A stretch of 64,000 nt of DNA. Source: Scandinavium vulneris_A (lineage in GTDB: Bacteria > Pseudomonadota > Gammaproteobacteria > Enterobacterales > Enterobacteriaceae). How positions within the stretch are numbered: the first letter of the stretch is position 1; each line of letters begins with the position of its first letter. This document shows positions 34,308-43,512 of this stretch, piece by piece. The stretch covers positions 1,652,347 through 1,716,346 of the forward strand of contig JBKGRZ010000001.1 in NCBI GenBank assembly GCA_046518185.1, written 5' to 3'. The position numbers were made by a program, and so were the translations under genes. The notes beneath the pieces were generated by a model. That model made no database searches. It saw nothing but the letters and a program-made list of their open reading frames with translations, and was not told where the DNA came from.

Positions 34308-35541
34308 GCGACTTCCTCCGCTTGATATTGGCCTGCACCACCAGGTAATCGAACAGTGGCGCAAAGAGGTTGGCAAACAGAATCGCCAACATCATTCCTT
34401 CCGGATAGGCCGGGTTCACGACGCGGATCAGCACGCACATCGCGCCAATCAGTGCGCCATAGCACCACTTCCCTTTATCAGTAAACGATGCCGACACCGG
34501 GTCGGTCGCCATGAACATCATGCCGAAGGCAAAGCCGCCGAGCACCAGATGCCAGTACCATGGCATGGCAAACATCGGGTTAGTGGCAGAGCCAATCAGG
34601 TTGAACAGCGTAGCGGTGGCGATCATGCCGAGCATCACGCCCGCGACGATGCGCCAGGAGGCAACGCGACCAAAAATAATGATCGCCCCACCCAGCAGGA
34701 TCATCAGGGTTGAGACTTCACCAATCGACCCCGGAATATTGCCGAGGAACGCGTCCATCCACGTCACCGGCTGCCCGGTGGTGATGTTGACCAACGCTTC
34801 TCCGCCCTTACTCGCCCACTGTGAAAGCGGGGTCGCACCGGAGAAACCGTCAGCGGCGGTCCACACCAGATCACCGGAGATTTGCGCCGGATAGGCGAAG
34901 AACAGGAAGGCGCGCCCGGCCAGCGCCGGGTTAAGGAAGTTACGTCCGGTACCGCCAAAGATTTCCTTGCCGATGACGACACCAAAACTGATGCCGAGCG
35001 CGGCCTGCCAAAGCGGTAGGGTCGGCGGCACAATCAGCGCGAACAAAATTGAGGTAACAAAGAAGCCTTCGTTGATTTCATGCTTGCGCACAATAGCGAA
35101 CAGCACTTCCCAGAAACCACCGACGATAAACACGGTGAGGTAAATAGGCAGGAAGAATACCGCGCCCAGCCCCATCATGCTTAGCCAGCCCGCGTCCGGG
35201 CCAAAGTTAACCCCCATCCACTGCGCGGCGGCGTAATGCCAGTTCCCGGCGATGACCTGTTGTAATTGCTCTGGTCCGTACAGCTTATGCAGCGCCGGAA
35301 TGGTTTGCAGGCCAACGTTGTACATGCCCCAGAACATCGCCGGGAACACTGCCAGCCACACCAGAATCATCATGCGTTTCAGGTCAATGGCATCACGGAC
35401 GTGCGAGGCACCTTTGGTCACCAGACCTGGCGTATAGAAAATAGTCGCCGCGGCTTCATACAGCGGGTAGTACTTTTCCAGTTTGCCGCCGTGGGTAAAG
35501 TGCGGCTCAATTTTTTCCAGCAGATTTTTCAAGCCCATCAC
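34300..35541 (-). CDS. nqrB: Na+-translocating NADH:quinone reductase subunit B
   Basis: The 413-residue protein has about ten membrane helices and the second covalent FMN site DGFSGAT (about 231-237, Thr 237). NqrB contains the Na+ pathway and the riboflavin site. The gene follows nqrA with no gap and overlaps nqrC. Confidence 0.96.
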   Translation of the reverse strand: MMGLKNLLEKIEPHFTHGGKLEKYYPLYEAAATIFYTPGLVTKGASHVRDAIDLKRMMILVWLAVFPAMFWGMYNVGLQTIPALHKLYGPEQLQQVIAGNWHYAAAQWMGVNFGPDAGWLSMMGLGAVFFLPIYLTVFIVGGFWEVLFAIVRKHEINEGFFVTSILFALIVPPTLPLWQAALGISFGVVIGKEIFGGTGRNFLNPALAGRAFLFFAYPAQISGDLVWTAADGFSGATPLSQWASKGGEALVNITTGQPVTWMDAFLGNIPGSIGEVSTLMILLGGAIIIFGRVASWRIVAGVMLGMIATATLFNLIGSATNPMFAMPWYWHLVLGGFAFGMMFMATDPVSASFTDKGKWCYGALIGAMCVLIRVVNPAYPEGMMLAILFANLFAPLFDYLVVQANIKRRKSRG

Positions 35542-36885
35542 TTATCCTTCCTGCTCAATGCGGGTTAAGACGTCACGCAGCACCGGCCCGTACTCGTATT
35601 TCGCTGGGCAAACGTAGGTACAGAGCGCTAAATCTTCTTCGTCGAGTTCCAGACAACCCAGAGCCTGCGCGCTGTCGGTGTCACCGGCTAACAGGTCACG
35701 CAGCAGCAGCGTCGGCAGAATATCCAGCGGCATCACGCGTTCGTAGTTGCCAATCGGCACCATAGCCCGTTCGCCGCCGTTAGTATCGGTGGAGAAGTTG
35801 AACAGCTTGCGCTTGAGGAAATGCCCGAGCGTAGTGCGGGTAATCGAGAATTTGTCTTTGCCGGGCATCACCCAGCCAAACAACTCTTTTTCGCGCCCTT
35901 CTTTTACGACGCTCACCTGCAGGTGATAACGCCCGAGGAAGGCGTTCGGTCCCTGAGCGTGCGTGCCGTTAAGCACCGATCCGGAAATCACCCGATTTTC
36001 ACCGTCTGCCAGTTGGCCCTGCACCAGCTGTTCGAGGCTCGCCCCAAGCAGGGTTTTCACCAGACGTGGGGTTTTTACCTGCGGCCCTGCCAGCGCAATC
36101 ACGCGTTCGGTCCACAACTCACCGTCGACAAAGAGTTTGCCAATGGCGATAACGTCCTGGTAATTGAGATGCCACACCTGCTTATTCAGGCTGACCGGCT
36201 CAAGGAAATGAATGTGCGTCCCGGGTAATCCTGCCGGATGCGGGCCGACAAATTCGTTGTAGGTCACTTGCCCGAGCGGATGCCCGCCCAGCTTGCCTCC
36301 GCTGGCCTGGCAGACGTGTACTTTGCCATCGGTCAGACGGGACAGCACCGTTAGCCCGGCGTTAAACGCATCGCGGTGCTGATAGATGACAGGCTGCGGA
36401 TCGACCGCCAGCGGATTGGTGTCGATAGCGGTCACGAAAATGGCCACTGGAACGCTGTCAGGCGCAGGAATTTTGCTGAAAGGCCGGGTGCGCAGACTGG
36501 TCCACAGGCCGGATTCCAGCAGCTGCTGTTGAACCGCTTCGCGAGGGAGGGTGGTCAGTTCCGTCGAGTCCACACGGGGGAATGTGACGGCATCATCGCC
36601 ATCAATATCAATCACCACCGCTTGCAGGATACGGCGCTCGCCTCGATGAATGGCGCTAATGAGCCCGCTCGCCGGAGCGGTGAAACGCACCCCGGGATTC
36701 TTTTTGTCTTCAAAAAGCACCTGGCCTTTTAGCACCCGGTCGCCTTCCTGAACGGCCATGGAAGGGCGCATACCAATATATTCTTCGCCTAGCACCGCCA
36801 CGCGTGAGACGGCGGGACTGTCGGCTATGTGCTGTGACGGTGCGCCAGCGATGGGCAAATTTAGCCCTTTTGTGATTTTAATCAT
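35542..36885 (-). CDS. nqrA: Na+-translocating NADH:quinone reductase subunit A
   Basis: The 447-residue soluble subunit begins MIKITKGLNLPIAGAP and carries HPAGLPGTHIHFLEPV and the C-terminal CLELDEEDLALCTYVCPAKYEYGP stretch typical of NqrA. It forms the cytoplasmic quinone-side lobe of the complex. It is the first gene of nqrABCDEF-nqrM, with a promoter expected in 36886-37288. Confidence 0.96.
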   Translation of the reverse strand: MIKITKGLNLPIAGAPSQHIADSPAVSRVAVLGEEYIGMRPSMAVQEGDRVLKGQVLFEDKKNPGVRFTAPASGLISAIHRGERRILQAVVIDIDGDDAVTFPRVDSTELTTLPREAVQQQLLESGLWTSLRTRPFSKIPAPDSVPVAIFVTAIDTNPLAVDPQPVIYQHRDAFNAGLTVLSRLTDGKVHVCQASGGKLGGHPLGQVTYNEFVGPHPAGLPGTHIHFLEPVSLNKQVWHLNYQDVIAIGKLFVDGELWTERVIALAGPQVKTPRLVKTLLGASLEQLVQGQLADGENRVISGSVLNGTHAQGPNAFLGRYHLQVSVVKEGREKELFGWVMPGKDKFSITRTTLGHFLKRKLFNFSTDTNGGERAMVPIGNYERVMPLDILPTLLLRDLLAGDTDSAQALGCLELDEEDLALCTYVCPAKYEYGPVLRDVLTRIEQEG

Positions 36886-37288
36886 GTCGTTAGCAGGTAT
36901 CCGTAAACGTTACTACTAAACCCAGCGTAGAGAAAAACAAGAAAGGAAAACCGATGCCAGAGTGCGCTGCTGGCGGCAGTACGATGAGAGTAAAGCATCC
37001 TTTCTTAACCTGGTCGTGAATCGCGGGAAGTTTACAGGATGTCGCGCAGAAACGCAGCATTTACGCGGCTCGCAGGTCGGTATTTGCGAGCGAATACGCA
37101 AAGTTCTGACTGCTATTGCGATAAAAAGCAGGTATAACGCTAAAGTAATTTGTAAACCCCACTTTCCGGGCTTGCGAAAAACTTTGGTGATGATAATGTG
37201 AGCGCACCAAATCAAGACAATTCTGATTTTGAACCCTAATTTCGGGCCTCCCGGCCTGGCTTCACCGTTTTATCAAGGAACATGTAGT
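36886..37288. other. Divergent intergenic region nqrA / yafK
   Basis: 403 bp between divergent genes. No RNA gene, repeat or known operator is seen. Open frames here (for example about 36916-37215 on the minus strand) lack a ribosome site and domain-like sequence. Confidence 0.4.
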
Positions 37289-38026
37289 ATGCGCAAAATC
37301 GCATTGTTACTTGCGATGCTGTTGATCCCGTGCGTTTCGTTTGCCGGTTTGCTTAGCAGTAATAGCTCGTCCACGCCGGTCAGCAAAGAATTTAAGCAGC
37401 AGTTAATGGGATCGCCGGTATATATCCAGATCTTCAAAGAAGAGCGCACCCTTGATCTCTACGTGAAGATGGGTGAGACCTACCAGCTGCTCGACAGTTA
37501 TAAGATTTGTAACTACTCCGGCGGCCTCGGTCCGAAACAGCGCCAGGGCGATTTCAAATCCCCGGAAGGGTTCTACAACGTCTCCCGCAGCCAGCTGAAA
37601 CCGGATAGCCGTTTTTATAAAGCCATTAATATTGGTTTTCCGAACGACTACGACCGCGCGCACGGCTATGAAGGGAAGTATCTGATGATCCACGGGGCCT
37701 GCGTGTCGATTGGCTGCTATGCCATGACCGACTCCGGCATTGATGAGATTTTCCAGTTCGTGACCGGGGCGCTGGTGTTTGGCCAGTCAAGCGTGCAGGT
37801 CAGCATCTATCCGTTCCGCATGACCGACGCCAATATGCAGCGCCATAAGTTCTCTTACTACAAAGACTTCTGGGCGCAGCTGAAGCCGGGTTACGACTAC
37901 TTCGAGCAGACCCATAAACCGCCGATGGTGACGGTTCAGAGCGGACGCTACGTCGTCAGCAAGCCGCTGAGTCACGAAGTCCGCTCGCAGCTGGCGTCAA
38001 ACTACGCGCTCCCCGAGACAAAATAA
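37289..38026 (+). CDS. dpaA: YkuD-fold peptidoglycan-Lpp amidase (YafK/DpaA)
   Basis: The 245-residue protein has a signal peptide (MRKIALLLAMLLIPCVSFA) and an L,D-transpeptidase-type YkuD domain with the catalytic motif HGACVSIGCYAMTDSGI (about 133-149), where the second Cys is the nucleophile. In E. coli this protein detaches Braun lipoprotein from peptidoglycan rather than making crosslinks. The ATG at 37289 is chosen because it starts directly with the signal peptide. Its 3' end overlaps convergent yafJ by 30 bp. Confidence 0.92.
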   Translation: MRKIALLLAMLLIPCVSFAGLLSSNSSSTPVSKEFKQQLMGSPVYIQIFKEERTLDLYVKMGETYQLLDSYKICNYSGGLGPKQRQGDFKSPEGFYNVSRSQLKPDSRFYKAINIGFPNDYDRAHGYEGKYLMIHGACVSIGCYAMTDSGIDEIFQFVTGALVFGQSSVQVSIYPFRMTDANMQRHKFSYYKDFWAQLKPGYDYFEQTHKPPMVTVQSGRYVVSKPLSHEVRSQLASNYALPETK

Positions 38027-38764
38027 CGCCCACTCGCCTGGCATAATCTTGTGCCAGGTTTCATTACCGGTTAACGGCTGAGTGGCAATCACGGTGACCA
38101 CATCGTTCGGTGTGGTTTCACTCTGAAAATCAATTTCCATGTCCTGATCCAGCAGCTTTGCCACGCCAAACGGCGCCCGACGCGTTATCCAATAGAGATG
38201 GGTCGAGCAGAACGCCATCACATACCGCCCGTCCGACAACAGCATGTTGAACACCCCTTTCTCCCGCAGTTCATCTGCCAGCGACGCGATGTATTTAAAC
38301 ACCCCATTCATATTGCCCGGCGTGCGCGGATAGCGGCTGGTCAGCTTGTGCAGCAGCCAGCAAAAGGCTTTTTCGCTGTCGGTTTCACCAACGGGACGGA
38401 ACTGGCCGGTTTCCAGCGACTTATAGCCGGTCAGCTGCCCGTTATGGGCGTAGGTCCAGTTACGGCCCCACAGTTCGCGGGTAAACGGATGGGTATTTTC
38501 GAGCGCCACTTCGCCACGATTCGCCTGACGAATATGGGCAATGACCGAACAGGATTTGATCGGATAGTCCTGCACCAGTTTGGCGATAGGTGACTGGAAG
38601 CTCGGTTGCGGATCCTTAAATGTGCGACAGCCTTTACCCTCGTAGAAGGTAATTCCCCAGCCATCTTTATGCGGCCCGGTGCCGCCCCCGCGCTGTACCA
38701 GCCCGGTAAAACTGAAGCAGATATCGGTTGGCACATTGGCGCTCATCCCGAGCAGTTCGCACAT
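37997..38764 (-). CDS. yafJ: Class II glutamine amidotransferase YafJ
   Basis: The 255-residue protein starts MCELLGM, placing the N-terminal nucleophile Cys2 of the Ntn amidotransferase fold; HIRQANRGEVALENTHPF and YAHNGQLTGY carry the expected glutamine-binding residues. No synthase domain is attached, so the acceptor is unknown. Same convergent arrangement with yafK as in E. coli. Confidence 0.92.
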   Translation of the reverse strand: MCELLGMSANVPTDICFSFTGLVQRGGGTGPHKDGWGITFYEGKGCRTFKDPQPSFQSPIAKLVQDYPIKSCSVIAHIRQANRGEVALENTHPFTRELWGRNWTYAHNGQLTGYKSLETGQFRPVGETDSEKAFCWLLHKLTSRYPRTPGNMNGVFKYIASLADELREKGVFNMLLSDGRYVMAFCSTHLYWITRRAPFGVAKLLDQDMEIDFQSETTPNDVVTVIATQPLTGNETWHKIMPGEWALFCLGERVV

Positions 38765-38853
38765 AGTTCACCTCTCTCGCTCTAAATAATTCGAGCCGCA
38801 GGAAGGCGGCAAACCAGCTCACCTGCAGCTTAAAGTATGACGAGCGTACACAT

Positions 38854-38873
38854 AAAACGGGGGCAAGCCCCCG
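38854..38873 (-). terminator. gmhA terminator
   Basis: CGGGGGC and GCCCCCG form a strong 7-bp stem on the minus strand followed by TTTTAT, 8 bp after the gmhA stop. Confidence 0.8.
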
Positions 38874-38880
38874 CTAACAC

Positions 38881-39462
38881 TTATGCTTTTACCATCTCTT
38901 TTTCAATCAGCATGATCAGGATGTGGATCACTTTGATGTGAATTTCCTGGATGCGATCGGCATAGCCAAAGTGCGGCACGCGAATTTCCACGTCGGCAGA
39001 ACCGTCCATTTTGCCGCCGTCTTTGCCGGTCAGGGTGATCACTTTCATGCCCTGGGCACGCGCCGCTTCAATCGCTTTAATCACGTTGCCTGAGTTACCG
39101 GAAGTGGAGATGCCCAACAGCACATCGCCTGCACGGCCAACGGACTCAACGTAACGAGAGAACACATATTCATAGCCAAAATCGTTGCTGACGCAGGAGA
39201 GATGGCTGACGTCGGAAATGGCAATCGCCGGGTAGCCCGGACGGTTTTCACGGTAGCGACCGGTCAGCTCTTCGGCGAAGTGCATCGCGTCACAGTGAGA
39301 GCCACCGTTGCCGCAGGAAAGCACTTTCCCGCCCGCTTTGAAGCTGTCAGCCAGCAGCACTGCCGCACGCTGGATAGCGTGAATATTCGCTTCATCAGCG
39401 AGAAAATTGGTCAGCGTTTCAGCTGCTTCGTTCAGTTCGTTACGAATCAGATCCTGGTACAT
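38881..39462 (-). CDS. gmhA: Sedoheptulose 7-phosphate isomerase
   Basis: The 193-residue protein has the SIS fold (CGNGGSHCDAMHFAEELTGRY; GISTSGNSGNVIKAIEAAR) of GmhA/LpcA. It converts sedoheptulose 7-phosphate to heptose 7-phosphate, the first step to the ADP-heptose of LPS inner core. The start at 39462 (MYQDLIRNELNEAAETL) gives the E. coli-like length; the upstream open frame overlaps the promoter. Divergent from fadE. Confidence 0.95.
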   Translation of the reverse strand: MYQDLIRNELNEAAETLTNFLADEANIHAIQRAAVLLADSFKAGGKVLSCGNGGSHCDAMHFAEELTGRYRENRPGYPAIAISDVSHLSCVSNDFGYEYVFSRYVESVGRAGDVLLGISTSGNSGNVIKAIEAARAQGMKVITLTGKDGGKMDGSADVEIRVPHFGYADRIQEIHIKVIHILIMLIEKEMVKA

Positions 39463-39660
39463 GAGGAGTGTCCTTCCGCTTAGATGTTTAACCCCAGCAG
39501 TGTAACGGATAGCGGATAAAGCGAGAAGCATTCACCTCAGTTATCCCCGCGGCTTTTGATCTTCCGTGCCCCCAAAAGCGACAACAGTGTGAGCCAGGTT
39601 GTAATTATTTTGTAAACACATTGATAAAAGAAATCACATCTACTACAACCATATCATCAC

Positions 39661-39677
39661 AAGTGGTCAGACCTCCT
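39661..39677 (+). promoter_or_regulatory. FadR operator of fadE
   Basis: AAGTGGTCAGACCTCCT matches the FadR core TGGTCNGACC, 23 bp before the fadE start. FadR repression of fadE is established in E. coli. Confidence 0.75.
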
Positions 39678-39699
39678 ACAAGCAAGGGAGCATTTCTTT

Positions 39700-42144
39700 A
39701 TGATGATTTTGAGTATTGTTGCAACCATCGTGTTACTCGGGGTGCTCTTTTATCACCGGGTTAACCTGCTGCTCAGCAGCCTTATCCTGCTGGTGTGGAC
39801 CGGTGCGCTGGCGGCCGCGGGCCTGTGGAATATCTGGCTGCTGGTTCCGCTGGCGCTGATTCTGCTGCCGTTAAACCTGACGCCGATGCGTAAGGCGATG
39901 ATTTCTGCGCCAGTGTTCCGGACGTTCAGCAAAGTGATGCCGCCGATGTCGCGTACTGAAAAAGAAGCGATCGACGCAGGCACCACCTGGTGGGAAGGCG
40001 ATCTGTTCCAGGGTAATCCCGACTGGAAAAAGCTGCACAACTATCCGCAGCCGCGCCTGACGCCGGAAGAACAAGCGTTTATTGATGGCCCGGTGGAAGA
40101 AGCGTGCCGTATGGCGAACGACTTCGAGATAACCCATGAACTGGCGGATCTGCCACCGGAACTGTGGGCGTATCTGAAAGAGCATCGCTTCTTCGCGATG
40201 ATCATTAAGAAAGAGTACGGCGGCCTTGAGTTCTCTGCCTATGCGCAGTCTCGCGTGCTGCAAAAGCTGTCCGGCGTGTCGGGGATCCTGGCGATCACCG
40301 TTGGCGTACCGAACTCCCTTGGCCCGGGCGAACTGCTGCAACATTACGGCACCGACGAGCAGAAAAATCATTACCTGCCGCGTCTGGCACGTGGCCAGGA
40401 AATTCCATGCTTCGCGCTGACCAGCCCGGAAGCAGGTTCCGATGCGGGTGCGATCCCGGATACCGGCGTGGTGTGTATGGGCGAGTGGCAGGGTGAGCAG
40501 GTTCTCGGTATGCGCCTGACCTGGAACAAACGCTATATCACCCTCGCACCGATTGCGACCGTGCTCGGTCTGGCATTTAAACTTTCTGACCCGGACAAAC
40601 TGCTGGGCGGCGAAGAAGATTTAGGTATTACCTGTGCGCTGATCCCAACCGGTACGCCGGGCGTGGAAATTGGTCGTCGTCACTTCCCGCTGAACGTGCC
40701 GTTCCAGAACGGCCCGACCCGTGGTCAGGACATCTTTGTGCCGATCGATTTCATTATCGGCGGGCCAAAAATGGCCGGTCAGGGCTGGCGTATGCTGGTG
40801 GAATGTCTCTCCGTGGGCCGCGGTATTACCCTGCCGTCTAACTCTACCGGCGGCGTAAAATCGGTAGCGATGGCAACGGGGGCATATGCGCACATCCGCC
40901 GTCAGTTCAAAATCTCTATCGGTAAAATGGAAGGGATTGAAGAGCCGCTGGCACGTATCGCAGGCAACGCCTACGTGATGGATGCTGCGGCGTCGTTGAT
41001 TACCTACGGCATTATGCTCGGCGAAAAACCGGCGGTGCTGTCGGCAATCGTGAAGTACCACTGTACCCATCGCGGTCAGCAGTCAATTATTGATGCGATG
41101 GATATTACCGGCGGGAAAGGCATCATGCTCGGTGAAGGTAACTTCCTGGCCCGTGCCTATCAGGGCGCACCGATTGCGATCACCGTCGAAGGCGCAAACA
41201 TTCTGACCCGCAGCATGATGATCTTCGGTCAGGGGGCGATCCGCTGCCATCCGTACGTGCTGGAAGAGATGGCTGCGGCGCAGAATAAAGATTTGAACGC
41301 GTTCGACCAGCTGTTGTTTAAACATATCGGCCACGTCGGCAGCAATAAAGTGCGCAGTTTCTGGCTGGGCCTGACGCGCGGCTTGACCAGCAGCACGCCG
41401 ACCCACGACGCTACCCGTCGTTACTATCAGCACCTGAACCGCCTGAGTGCCAACCTGGCGTTACTGTCTGACGTCTCGATGGCGGTGCTGGGCGGCAGCC
41501 TGAAGCGTCGCGAACGCATCTCTGCCCGTCTGGGTGATGTGCTGAGCCAGCTGTATCTGGCCTCTGCGGTGCTGAAACGCTACGACGACGAAGGTCGTAA
41601 CGAAGCGGATCTGCCGCTGGTTCACTGGGGCGTTCAGGATGCGCTGCATCAGGCTGAACAGGCGATGGACGACCTGCTGCGTAACTTCCCGAACGGGTTT
41701 GTAGCGGGCATGATGCGCGTCGTTATCTTCCCGACCGGGCGTCACTACACCGCCCCATCGGACAAACTGGATCACGCCGTAGCGAAAATCCTGCAGGTTC
41801 CAAGCGCCACCCGTTCCCGTATCGGTCGCGGTCAATATCTGACGCCGAGCGCGCACAACCCGGTGGGTCTGCTGGAAGAAGCGCTGATTGACGTGATGGC
41901 AGCCGATCCGATTCATCAGCGTATTTGCAAAGAATTGGGTAAAAACCTGCCGTTCACCCGTCTCGATGAACTGGCGCGTAACGCGCTGGCCAAAGGACTT
42001 ATCGACCAGGCAGATGCGGATGTGCTGATCAAAGCGGAAACCAGCCGTCTGCGCAGCATTAACGTTGACGACTTTGACGCCGACGCGCTGGCAACTAAGC
42101 CGGTAAAGCTGCCAGAGAAAGTGCGCAAGGTTGAAGCCGCATAA
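39700..42144 (+). CDS. fadE: Acyl-CoA dehydrogenase FadE
   Basis: The 814-residue protein has the E. coli FadE length: two N-terminal membrane helices (about 3-55), then an acyl-CoA dehydrogenase core (CFALTSPEAGSDAGAIPDTGV; GGKGIMLGEGN) and a long C-terminal DUF1974 part. It catalyses the first step of fatty-acid beta-oxidation at the membrane. The ATG at 39703 is an alternative start. Regulated by FadR, as suggested by the site at 39661. Confidence 0.96.
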   Translation: MMILSIVATIVLLGVLFYHRVNLLLSSLILLVWTGALAAAGLWNIWLLVPLALILLPLNLTPMRKAMISAPVFRTFSKVMPPMSRTEKEAIDAGTTWWEGDLFQGNPDWKKLHNYPQPRLTPEEQAFIDGPVEEACRMANDFEITHELADLPPELWAYLKEHRFFAMIIKKEYGGLEFSAYAQSRVLQKLSGVSGILAITVGVPNSLGPGELLQHYGTDEQKNHYLPRLARGQEIPCFALTSPEAGSDAGAIPDTGVVCMGEWQGEQVLGMRLTWNKRYITLAPIATVLGLAFKLSDPDKLLGGEEDLGITCALIPTGTPGVEIGRRHFPLNVPFQNGPTRGQDIFVPIDFIIGGPKMAGQGWRMLVECLSVGRGITLPSNSTGGVKSVAMATGAYAHIRRQFKISIGKMEGIEEPLARIAGNAYVMDAAASLITYGIMLGEKPAVLSAIVKYHCTHRGQQSIIDAMDITGGKGIMLGEGNFLARAYQGAPIAITVEGANILTRSMMIFGQGAIRCHPYVLEEMAAAQNKDLNAFDQLLFKHIGHVGSNKVRSFWLGLTRGLTSSTPTHDATRRYYQHLNRLSANLALLSDVSMAVLGGSLKRRERISARLGDVLSQLYLASAVLKRYDDEGRNEADLPLVHWGVQDALHQAEQAMDDLLRNFPNGFVAGMMRVVIFPTGRHYTAPSDKLDHAVAKILQVPSATRSRIGRGQYLTPSAHNPVGLLEEALIDVMAADPIHQRICKELGKNLPFTRLDELARNALAKGLIDQADADVLIKAETSRLRSINVDDFDADALATKPVKLPEKVRKVEAA

Positions 42145-42192
42145 GGTTATTCCCTAACCTCATCGTCCGGCGACGCGTTGCTTACCAGCCTT

Positions 42193-42221
42193 AAAAGCGG
42201 AGAATCTTCTCCGCTTTTTTT
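42193..42221 (+). terminator. fadE terminator
   Basis: AAGCGGAGAA and TTCTCCGCTT stem followed by T7, 50 bp after the fadE stop. Confidence 0.9.
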
Positions 42222-42275
42222 ATTGGAATCCTGATAAGGTAGAGCAGTGACTCGTTAGCCTGCAATCGGGAGTTT

Positions 42276-43052
42276 ATGACTGTGCCCAATCTGAAAGTAA
42301 CACTGTTACAACAACCTCTGGTGTGGATGGATGGCCCCGCCAACCTGCGTCATTTCGACAGACAGCTGGAACAAATCCACGGACGCGATGTGATTGTGCT
42401 GCCAGAGATGTTCACCACGGGTTTTGCGATGGAAGCGGCGGTCCAGTCGCTGCCGGAAGAAGACGTCATTGCCTGGATGCATGAAAAAGCACAGCAAACT
42501 AACGCTCTGGTGGCGGGCAGCGCCGCGCTGCAAACCGAGCGTGGTCCAGTGAATCGCTTCCTGCTGGTGGAACCGGAAGGCAGCGTGCATCGCTATGACA
42601 AACGCCATCTGTTCCGTATGGCCGATGAGCATCACCATTATGAAGCGGGCAATGAACGCGTGGTGTTTGAATGGCGCGGGTGGCGCATTCTGCCGCTGGT
42701 GTGTTACGACCTGCGTTTCCCGGTGTGGTCGCGCAACCGTAATGATTACGATCTGGTGCTGTACGTCGCCAACTGGCCAGCTCCGCGTTCCTTGCATTGG
42801 CAGGCGCTGCTCACCGCGCGCGCCATTGAGAACCAGGCTTATGTCCTTGGCTGCAACCGCGTCGGCACCGACGGTAACGGACATCACTATCGCGGCGATA
42901 GCCGGGTGATTGACCCGCAGGGTGAAATTATCGCCACCGCCGAACCACATCAGGCCACGCTGATCCATGCCGAACTGTCGCTGACGGCGTTAACCGACTA
43001 TCGCGAGAAATTTCCCGCCTGGCAGGACGCCGACGCGTTTACCCTCAGTTGA
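42276..43052 (+). CDS. yafV: Omega-amidase YafV (nitrilase family)
   Basis: The protein (258 residues) is a NIT2-like member of the nitrilase family with the Glu-Lys-Cys triad visible in VLPEMFT, YDKRHLF and LVCYDLRFP. It hydrolyses alpha-ketoglutaramate and related omega-amides, recycling products of glutamine transamination. The ATG at 42276 is only three bases after GGAG; GTG at 42282 has better spacing and gives 256 residues as in E. coli, so the start is uncertain by two codons. The ivy gene that follows in E. coli is replaced here by the hpx cluster. Confidence 0.92.
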   Translation: MTVPNLKVTLLQQPLVWMDGPANLRHFDRQLEQIHGRDVIVLPEMFTTGFAMEAAVQSLPEEDVIAWMHEKAQQTNALVAGSAALQTERGPVNRFLLVEPEGSVHRYDKRHLFRMADEHHHYEAGNERVVFEWRGWRILPLVCYDLRFPVWSRNRNDYDLVLYVANWPAPRSLHWQALLTARAIENQAYVLGCNRVGTDGNGHHYRGDSRVIDPQGEIIATAEPHQATLIHAELSLTALTDYREKFPAWQDADAFTLS

Positions 43053-43078
43053 TACTTCCCTTCTGATTTCCCCTCTAT

Positions 43079-43105
43079 TAGCGCTTCTTTCCTCGAAGCG
43101 CTTAA
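43079..43105. terminator. Hairpin between convergent yafV and hpxT
   Basis: AGCGCTTC and GAAGCGCT form a perfect 8-bp stem with a seven-base loop, followed by TAAATTTT. It may terminate yafV and, in reverse, the hpxJ-hpxKQ-hpxT operon. Confidence 0.55.
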
Positions 43106-43176
43106 ATTTTGGTGCTGGTTGGACCGGAACATTCGCATCAATATTTAACCCTGTAATGTTAGAGCAATGGCGTATG

Positions 43177-43512
43177 TCACGATCCCCGATACGTCGACCA
43201 GCCCCACGGGGCAATCAAAAACGGTAAGTGGTAGTGTTCGCCGCTGCGGGGTAGCGTCACGTCAATTTGCGCACTCGGGTAGAGCGTTTCGCGCCCGGTC
43301 CGGGCAAACCATTCGCCGATTTCCGCTGTCAGCCGATAACGGCCTGGCGCGAGTTCTCCTTCGGCCATCGCGCCGATGCGTCCGTCGGCGTTGGTCTGTG
43401 CTTCTTTCACCCACTGCCAGCCGGTCGCGGTGTGCTTTTCGAGGCGGATCACGACCCCTGCCGCTGGTTTGCCGAGTGAAGTATCAAGAATATGGGTCGA
43501 AATATGGCTCAT
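43177..43512 (-). CDS. hpxT: 5-Hydroxyisourate hydrolase
   Basis: The 111-residue protein is a transthyretin-related HIU hydrolase: STHILDTSLGKPA at the N-terminus holds an active-site His, and it ends with the family signature YRGS. It converts 5-hydroxyisourate, made from urate, to OHCU. It overlaps the upstream fused gene by ATGA and is last in the minus-strand operon hpxJ-hpxKQ-hpxT. The urate oxidase step (HpxO type) is not in the window. Confidence 0.95.
   Translation of the reverse strand: MSHISTHILDTSLGKPAAGVVIRLEKHTATGWQWVKEAQTNADGRIGAMAEGELAPGRYRLTAEIGEWFARTGRETLYPSAQIDVTLPRSGEHYHLPFLIAPWGWSTYRGS

Noticed and set aside
36916..37215. 99-codon minus-strand frame upstream of nqrA
   Set aside because: Lies in a promoter region, lacks a ribosome site, and its composition is not protein-like.
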